Assembly: GCF_009928685.1 (NCBI RefSeq)
Contig: NZ_WWEO01000040.1
Span: 62,001 to 126,000 of the forward strand
Length of the DNA: 64,000 bases
DNA from: Mucilaginibacter agri
GTDB lineage: Bacteria > Bacteroidota > Bacteroidia > Sphingobacteriales > Sphingobacteriaceae
Direction: 5' to 3'
Shown piece by piece: positions 58,814-64,000 of this stretch. The notes beneath the pieces are model-generated. The model did not search any database and was not told where the DNA came from. It was given only the letters and a program-made list of their open reading frames with translations. Numbering within the stretch: the stretch's first letter is position 1; each line of letters begins with the position of its first letter. Both the position numbers and the translations under genes were made by a program.

Positions 58814-60022
58814 GTGACTAAAAAAATCCCCTTTTTAACCAACTATAGATTGGTGTGCCTGCTTTGGATCGCAGTAGCTGCGTTCTGCTGGCAATACAAA
58901 TATTTCCATAATCGGTACAATAACTACCTGATTTTTAAGTATGTATACCATCACACGGTAGCAGAAAAGAACTTATACAACTACTATCCCGAGTATGTCG
59001 ACTCTAACCATTACGGCCCGGTATTTAGCGTGCTGGTAGCTCCAATGGCTGTAATGCCCGATGCATGGGGCTTCTTGTTGTGGTCGGTACTTAATGCCGT
59101 TATCCTGATCTGGGCCATCCAGTTGCTCCCCATTAGCCAAAAAAATAGAAACCTGCTCTTGCTGCTCTGTGCCATAGAATTTGCCAATGCCGAGCACTAT
59201 ATCCAATTTAATCCGATTGTCACGGCCTTTATATTTTTCAGTTTTGTACTGGTAGAACGTAAAAAGGAGCAGTGGGCAACGCTGTTTATTGTGTTGGGTA
59301 CGCTTATAAAGCTTTACCCTGTAGTGGGCTTCGTATTCTTCTTGTTCGCAGAAAACAAGTGGAAGTTTATTTGGAGTACAGCCCTATGGTTTGTCGTATT
59401 TCTGGCACTGCCAATGGCTATCTCCAGTCCACACTTCATAATACAATCTTATGCCGACTGGTTTCACTCGCTGCACGAGAAAAATGGGTTCAATGTTGGA
59501 CTAGGCTCATCGCAGGACATCTGCCTGATGGGGACCGTACGCCATCTCACCCGAAACGAAAACATTCCAAATACCCCTTTCTTAATACTAGGAGCTGCCA
59601 TTTTCGGAGCCGCACTGCTGAGGTTTAAACAATATGCATCGTTGAAATTCAGGATGCAGGTATTATGCTCGGCTCTGATTGTGGTAGTGATCTTTAGTAC
59701 AGGATCTGAGCACCCTACGTATATTATAGCCGTTCCGGGCGCATTTTTATGGATGCTGATGCAGGATAAACCGTTCAGCCGAACTAATATTACCTTACTG
59801 GTGCTGTTATTAGTTATTACCGGCCTCGGGCCAACTGATGCTATGCCTGCACTTATCCGCAGAGGTTATATCAACAGATACGTGATGAAAGCATGGCCTT
59901 GCATTATTGTTTGGGGGATGATCTCGTACCAACTACTGTTTAAAGACTTTGTACCAAACGAGGATAACGCAGACATGGAGCGGGTTCTTGAAACACGCGA
60001 AGAAGATATGGTTGCTGCCTAA
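58814..60022 (+). CDS. DUF2029/GT87-like polytopic membrane protein
   Basis: 402 residues with about nine membrane helices. An early extracytoplasmic loop has NYYPEYVDSNHYGPVFSVLV, and LIKLYPVVGFVFFLF matches the glycosyltransferase family 87 (C-fold polyprenyl-phosphate mannosyltransferase-like) style. The donor and acceptor are unknown. It starts with GTG at 58814, near TATTTTTG. It is convergent with the next gene, 1 bp apart. Confidence 0.82.
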   Translation: MTKKIPFLTNYRLVCLLWIAVAAFCWQYKYFHNRYNNYLIFKYVYHHTVAEKNLYNYYPEYVDSNHYGPVFSVLVAPMAVMPDAWGFLLWSVLNAVILIWAIQLLPISQKNRNLLLLLCAIEFANAEHYIQFNPIVTAFIFFSFVLVERKKEQWATLFIVLGTLIKLYPVVGFVFFLFAENKWKFIWSTALWFVVFLALPMAISSPHFIIQSYADWFHSLHEKNGFNVGLGSSQDICLMGTVRHLTRNENIPNTPFLILGAAIFGAALLRFKQYASLKFRMQVLCSALIVVVIFSTGSEHPTYIIAVPGAFLWMLMQDKPFSRTNITLLVLLLVITGLGPTDAMPALIRRGYINRYVMKAWPCIIVWGMISYQLLFKDFVPNEDNADMERVLETREEDMVAA

Positions 60023-60023
60023 C

Positions 60024-60695
60024 CTACTTGTGCGATGCCTTTACCTGGTTAAAGTAATCGATTAACTTATTGATGTTACCCAAATTGTATTGATGGGCAC
60101 GAATACGGTCTACCACGTCCGGTTCGTCGCCCATAATTTCCTGCATAATATCTTCAAAATTCATTGGGGTAACAGAAACAAGTTCGGCAGGGTTAGCACC
60201 GTAATAATAGGTTAGCGTGCGTCGGCTACCGCCACCGCCGCCAAATGAAATGCCCACGCCACCACCCGCATAGCTGCCAAAGCCTCCGGTGCCCAGGCCA
60301 ACACCCAAACCCGGAGCAACATGTACACCGCTACCGCCTTTGCTGCTGCCTTGATAGGCGTACAGTTTAAGGTCTTCATCGAGCACCACGCGTACAAAAT
60401 CAAACTCGTTGGGCCAAACTTCGCCCATGGAAGGGTGCGCCACCACAAAGCTATCTTTACCCGCTGTAAACGATTTGAGTTCACCCGCGCTTAACTTCAT
60501 TTCGTTGGCGTCTTTGTTTGATTTAAAAACAATAAATGCCTGGCCTTTAACCGGCCCCTTGCCCGATGGATAGGGCTGGATAAGCCCGGTCATTTGGTTA
60601 TCTTTATTATCGGTAAAAGTACCGGGTTGCCATTTTTGTGATTTTGCTGATACAACGCTCAGCATGAAAAATAAAATGATTAAAATTGGACGCAT
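60024..60695 (-). CDS. Secreted protein with Gly-rich segment
   Basis: About 223 residues from ATG 60695 (MRPILIILFFMLSVVSAKSQ, a clear signal peptide). An in-frame ATG at 60707 would add four residues. The mature part has an N-terminal beta-rich region (PGTFTDNKDNQMTGLI) and a long Gly-rich stretch (GVHVAPGLGVGLGTGGFG), then LTYYYGANPAELVSVTPMNF. The still longer open frame overlaps the divergent threonine aldolase and is rejected. Function is unknown. Confidence 0.75.
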   Translation of the reverse strand: MRPILIILFFMLSVVSAKSQKWQPGTFTDNKDNQMTGLIQPYPSGKGPVKGQAFIVFKSNKDANEMKLSAGELKSFTAGKDSFVVAHPSMGEVWPNEFDFVRVVLDEDLKLYAYQGSSKGGSGVHVAPGLGVGLGTGGFGSYAGGGVGISFGGGGGSRRTLTYYYGANPAELVSVTPMNFEDIMQEIMGDEPDVVDRIRAHQYNLGNINKLIDYFNQVKASHK

Positions 60696-60735
60696 AAGCT
60701 TTAACATACACAAATAACGCACTTTTATAATAATT

Positions 60736-61749
60736 ATGATAACTGTTGATCTGCGCAGCGATACCGTAACCAAACCTACCCCCGGCATGCTTGAAGCCAT
60801 GTGGAGCGCCAAGGTAGGGGATGACGTTTTTGGGGAGGACGAAACAATAAATACCCTAGAAGCAAAAGCTGCAGCCATGTTTGGGATGGAGGCCGGCATA
60901 TTCTGCCCTTCGGGCACCATGACCAACCAGATAGCCATTAAATGCTTCACCCAACCGCTCGATGAGTTGATTGCAGATCAAACTGCACACGTTTACCGTT
61001 ACGAGGGTGGGGGTATAGCCTTTAACTCGGGCGTATCAACGCGTTTGCTAAATGGCTACCGGGGCATCCTTACTGCCGATATGATTGAGCCAGAGATCAA
61101 CGCCGAAAATATCCATTATCCGCACACCAGCCTGGTGGTGCTCGAAAATACCGTAAACAAAGGGGGCGGCAGTTGCTATACCTTAGATCAGATTGCACCC
61201 ATTGCCGAGCTTTGCCAGTCGCGCGATTTAAAATTACACCTCGATGGTGCCCGTATTTTTAACGCGCTTGCCCATACTGGCGATAAGGCGGGTGATTATG
61301 GTAAATACTTCGATGGTGTTTCGGTTTGCTTATCCAAAGGACTTGGTGCGCCTGTAGGATCAGTGTTACTGGCCGATAAAGCAACTATTAAATATGCCCG
61401 CCGTATCCGTAAGGTATTGGGCGGGGGCATGCGCCAGGCCGGTTTTCTGGCCGCCGCAGCCATTTATGCGCTCGATCATCATGTAGAGCGTTTAAAAATA
61501 GATCATTCACATGCACAAGTTCTGGCGGAAGAACTGGCTAAATGCGATTGGGTAACCAACGTAATGCCCGCCGAAACTAATATCGTGTTATTCGATACCG
61601 TTCAGCCGGCTGATCATATACTGGCTAAACTCGAAGAAAAAGGTATCAAAGCCAATAGTACCGATAAAAACCGCATCCGTTTTGTAACCCACTTAGATGT
61701 TCACCCCGAGCAGGTGGAGTATACGGTGCAGGTGCTGAAGAGTTTGTAG
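60736..61749 (+). CDS. ltaE: Low-specificity L-threonine aldolase (PLP-dependent beta-eliminating lyase family)
   Basis: 337 residues that split threonine or allo-threonine to glycine and acetaldehyde. Blocks: DLRSDTVTKPTPGM, DDVFGEDET, GIFCPSGTMTNQIAI, LHLDGARIFNA (PLP Asp) and SVCLSKGLGAPVGSVL with the PLP-binding Lys. Related enzymes of this fold are used in other side reactions, so the exact substrate is unsure. Confidence 0.92.
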   Translation: MITVDLRSDTVTKPTPGMLEAMWSAKVGDDVFGEDETINTLEAKAAAMFGMEAGIFCPSGTMTNQIAIKCFTQPLDELIADQTAHVYRYEGGGIAFNSGVSTRLLNGYRGILTADMIEPEINAENIHYPHTSLVVLENTVNKGGGSCYTLDQIAPIAELCQSRDLKLHLDGARIFNALAHTGDKAGDYGKYFDGVSVCLSKGLGAPVGSVLLADKATIKYARRIRKVLGGGMRQAGFLAAAAIYALDHHVERLKIDHSHAQVLAEELAKCDWVTNVMPAETNIVLFDTVQPADHILAKLEEKGIKANSTDKNRIRFVTHLDVHPEQVEYTVQVLKSL

Positions 61750-61831
61750 CAACAGTTTTAAAGTTGCCGTAGCAGTCGGGAAAATGGAGACTGCTCTCAA
61801 TAAATTTCAAAAGAGATCAATTAATACTTTC

Positions 61832-64000
61832 TTAATTGATCTCCTTTGGTTTCGTAACACTCATCTTGCCAATCCTATAACCCAAATTTCCGTTTCTATC
61901 GATACCCTCAATTATTAAAGTGTAGTTTGCAGATCTATCCCCGGTATAAAAAGAGACGACGGCTTCGCCTGTGTTATCTGTAGTTATAAAGGGTTCCCAG
62001 TCGATGGTGGAACGCAGATCATTTAACTGCCTGGCTGGATCTTTTATTGAATATTTGGGCTTATAAAACTGTTTAGGCCAGCTAATGGATACCGGCTTGT
62101 ATAAGTATAAACCAGGGGTGTAGCTGAAGAATGGACCGCTGCGCGAACGGGTAGTGATTTCCACAAAGGCATAGTCCAGCTTCCAAGGTTCATATATGGT
62201 TTCCGAAATTACAAACCTTCTCAAGTAATTAGAGGTGTATTTACCAGAAACAATTACTTCGATCCCTTTAATATCTTCCGCATCGTGCGATGTGAAAAAA
62301 TTCCTGTAATCTGCTAGTGTCTCTAATGACAAAACGGAATCCAGCTGCATTCCATCAACAATAAAAACTATTTTTTTATATCCGGCAAAATATGAAATTG
62401 AGGTTTTATTCACAACAATGTCTCTTGCTAAACCGCCTTCATGAACCGTTTTATGCTCGCTGGTATTAGATGCACCTTCTCTAAACCCTTTAATGTTCTC
62501 TTGCAATAATTGCAACCAGTTCTTTTTTCCGGCCGCTTCCAGGTCTTTCTCATCAAGTACCACATCAGCGTTTCCCGGGCCGTTTAAATTTTCCGAATCA
62601 TTTACTATTTTCTTTGCGGTAATTTTTACCTCTTTCAATAATTGTCCACTATGAGGTAAATCACGTTGCTGTTCTGCTAATTCGCTATTACGGATATAAT
62701 TTAACAAGGTGGTATCGCTGTTTACATACCATGGCGTTATTAATGGTGAATTTGTTTGGGTTAGCGCCGGGTCCGCGTTATCATCCATTTTAATGCCCAC
62801 ATTAAAACTTTTTCCATTTTTATTTACAGCCTTTAAAACAAATACGGCTGTATCCACCCTTGGAAAATTATTAAAAATAAATTTGCCGTCTTTATCAGTA
62901 TTAGTCTCCATTAATATAGCGGGCGATTTGGAAAGCAACAGTACATTAGTGCCCCTAACTGGTTTATTAAAAAAATTGTAGACGCCTCCTTTAACGGTAA
63001 ATTCTGTTTCTGGCTGATAATTTATGGGCGGAGGCGCAAGAACTTGTTGCCAATCATATCCAATCCAGCCCTGGGTAAGCAGCAGATTGTCAAGTGCCTG
63101 CCAGCTTTCTGTTGTTTTTGAATTAAAATAATATAAGGGATTTTCAACATGTCCTTTTAGATCGGACGTCAGCATCATCCGGGTAAGTATGTTTTCACAG
63201 TTTAGTGTATCAATCTTAATTTGCGCATCATCGGTAACGGCGAGTGAAAAATTACCCGAAACCGGTTTACCATCATGGTCGCTTACTTTGATATATAAGG
63301 CGACACTATCCCTCGAAATGTATTCGGGCTTGTCCCCAACAAAACTTATATTCAAATCATCGTGATGGTCTATAAATACTTGCCGCTCATTTAAGGGCTG
63401 TTTTGTAGTAGTTAGAAGCGTGAAATGTACTATACCAGAGGGGAATAAGCTTTTCGCAATTTTAATTCTATGTTCTTCGTTATTGAAGCTTACTACGGCC
63501 GCGTAACAAATTACGCCCCTCGCATTGGCAGTTAAAAAATAACTGTTGCCGGTTTGCATTAAATCATTGGTAGCGGAAACAATAACATCTAAAGAATCAC
63601 TATTTAAGAGGTTTTTAATACTTAAAACTGTTCCCGAATTTTTTATTGCCGGTAGCAAGTAGTCTTTAATTATTCCACCCGGTAAATTTACTTTGGCTAC
63701 ATAGCGTTGTCCTGGTTTTATATCGAAGTAAAATGATCCTATACCTTTATGCAATGTTTTAAAGGAAGCCACATGTCTTTGATCATTATCGATTACCATT
63801 CCCGAGATTTCTACACCTTTTCCATCTTCCCCAATTGCTTTAAACCCAATATGAGCAGGCAATCCAGCTACAAGATTGCCGCCCTCTGGTAAAAATTGAA
63901 CGTCTATATTCTCGACGCGATTTAAAATAACCGGGATAACTGACCTATTCTTAACTTTTTTACTTTCGGCTATTATAGCTAACCCATTTATTTTTTGAGG
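61832..64000 (-). CDS. Large envelope protein with macroglobulin/carboxypeptidase-regulatory-like domains, 5' partial
   Basis: About 723 residues are visible. The frame stays open to the window edge (VQFLPEGGNLVAGLPAHIGF upstream of the TTG at 63862), so the N-terminus lies outside. Beta-sandwich domains include VALYIKVSDHDGKPVSGNFS (macroglobulin-like) and FTVKGGVYNFFNKPVRGTNV (carboxypeptidase-regulatory-like). A plug-like region (KIVFIVDGMQLDSVLSLETL, DIKGIEVIVSGKYTSNYLRR) is near the C-terminus. It probably lies in the periplasm or outer membrane. TonB-related transport is suggested only by the plug-like segment. Confidence 0.8.
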   Translation of the reverse strand, partial: PQKINGLAIIAESKKVKNRSVIPVILNRVENIDVQFLPEGGNLVAGLPAHIGFKAIGEDGKGVEISGMVIDNDQRHVASFKTLHKGIGSFYFDIKPGQRYVAKVNLPGGIIKDYLLPAIKNSGTVLSIKNLLNSDSLDVIVSATNDLMQTGNSYFLTANARGVICYAAVVSFNNEEHRIKIAKSLFPSGIVHFTLLTTTKQPLNERQVFIDHHDDLNISFVGDKPEYISRDSVALYIKVSDHDGKPVSGNFSLAVTDDAQIKIDTLNCENILTRMMLTSDLKGHVENPLYYFNSKTTESWQALDNLLLTQGWIGYDWQQVLAPPPINYQPETEFTVKGGVYNFFNKPVRGTNVLLLSKSPAILMETNTDKDGKFIFNNFPRVDTAVFVLKAVNKNGKSFNVGIKMDDNADPALTQTNSPLITPWYVNSDTTLLNYIRNSELAEQQRDLPHSGQLLKEVKITAKKIVNDSENLNGPGNADVVLDEKDLEAAGKKNWLQLLQENIKGFREGASNTSEHKTVHEGGLARDIVVNKTSISYFAGYKKIVFIVDGMQLDSVLSLETLADYRNFFTSHDAEDIKGIEVIVSGKYTSNYLRRFVISETIYEPWKLDYAFVEITTRSRSGPFFSYTPGLYLYKPVSISWPKQFYKPKYSIKDPARQLNDLRSTIDWEPFITTDNTGEAVVSFYTGDRSANYTLIIEGIDRNGNLGYRIGKMSVTKPKEIN

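Noticed and set aside
60696..60950. Longer start for the Gly-rich secreted protein
   Set aside because: It would run antisense through the threonine aldolase gene, and the signal peptide starts at 60695 (or 60707).
1..64000. tRNA, rRNA, tmRNA, CRISPR, prophage or IS transposase
   Set aside because: I looked through the longer gaps and coding regions and saw no tRNA cloverleaf with a TTCRANYC arm, no spaced identical repeats and no transposase or integrase motifs. A covariance scan was not possible.

Overview
The window looks like chromosomal DNA of a Bacteroidota bacterium of the family Sphingobacteriaceae (Mucilaginibacter/Pedobacter type). Supporting signs are futalosine-pathway menaquinone synthesis (mqnC), a GlmU-like sugar nucleotidyltransferase, type B L31, a LysRS with a C-terminal extension, DUF5723 and small acidic proteins, and above all the Bacteroidota promoter element TAnnTTTG in front of many genes with almost no Shine-Dalgarno sequences. 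The genus is inferred from protein flavour only. I saw no tRNA, rRNA, CRISPR array, prophage or intact IS element.

Layout. 1-7.6 kb: tsaB (5' end outside the window), two envelope-type hypotheticals, a DUF423 protein, priA and pcm. 7.7-12.1 kb: smpB, an mntR-mntH operon whose transporter carries a universal-stress-protein tail, an Lrp regulator and ung. 12.2-22.6 kb: lysS, oxidoreductases, an acyl-CoA synthetase, a large lipoprotein and a DUF2625 protein. 22.7-29 kb: iscS-iscU-iscA, mce, rpmE2, glmU-like, tpiA and prmA. 29-35 kb: an Rrf2 regulator with a NAD(P)H-binding target gene, mpl, an XRE regulator, an acyltransferase-like protein and scpB. 35.1-38.9 kb: a tandem duplication of a two-gene ferritin-like cassette, each copy followed by the same small structured RNA. 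39-41.8 kb: mqnC and a ModF-like ABC protein. 41.8-46.4 kb: an envelope/stress cluster with PLDc_N, a 59-residue lipoprotein, a PA2169-type helix bundle, four small lipoproteins, an ECF sigma factor and a membrane-anchored serine protease. 46.6-58.7 kb: nuoD-nuoC-pdxH and nuoB-nuoA separated by purine genes, regulators and membrane proteins, then a flavoprotein. 58.8-64 kb: a GT87-like membrane protein, a threonine aldolase and a large envelope protein that runs off the window.

The two most interesting systems. (1) An ECF sigma module: GGTTAC-N14-GGTATTAA, with identical spacing, precedes the sigma gene itself and each of three paralogous Asp/Ser/Thr/Lys-rich lipoproteins. The gene after the sigma factor encodes one polypeptide joining an anti-sigma-like cytoplasmic part, one membrane helix and a trypsin-like protease. 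(2) A duplicated RNA of about 76 nt: two hairpins with compensatory base changes, an identical 21-nt linker, a terminator, and a sigma-54-like GG-N10-G(C/T) element about 12 bp upstream of the predicted 5' end.

A third theme is dispersed intergenic repeats. Examples are GTCAT...ATGAC inverted elements, GAATCAAGA-type repeats, and a 484-bp inverted-repeat-flanked unit carrying an S23-type four-helix-bundle gene that exactly fills the nuoC-nuoD gap.
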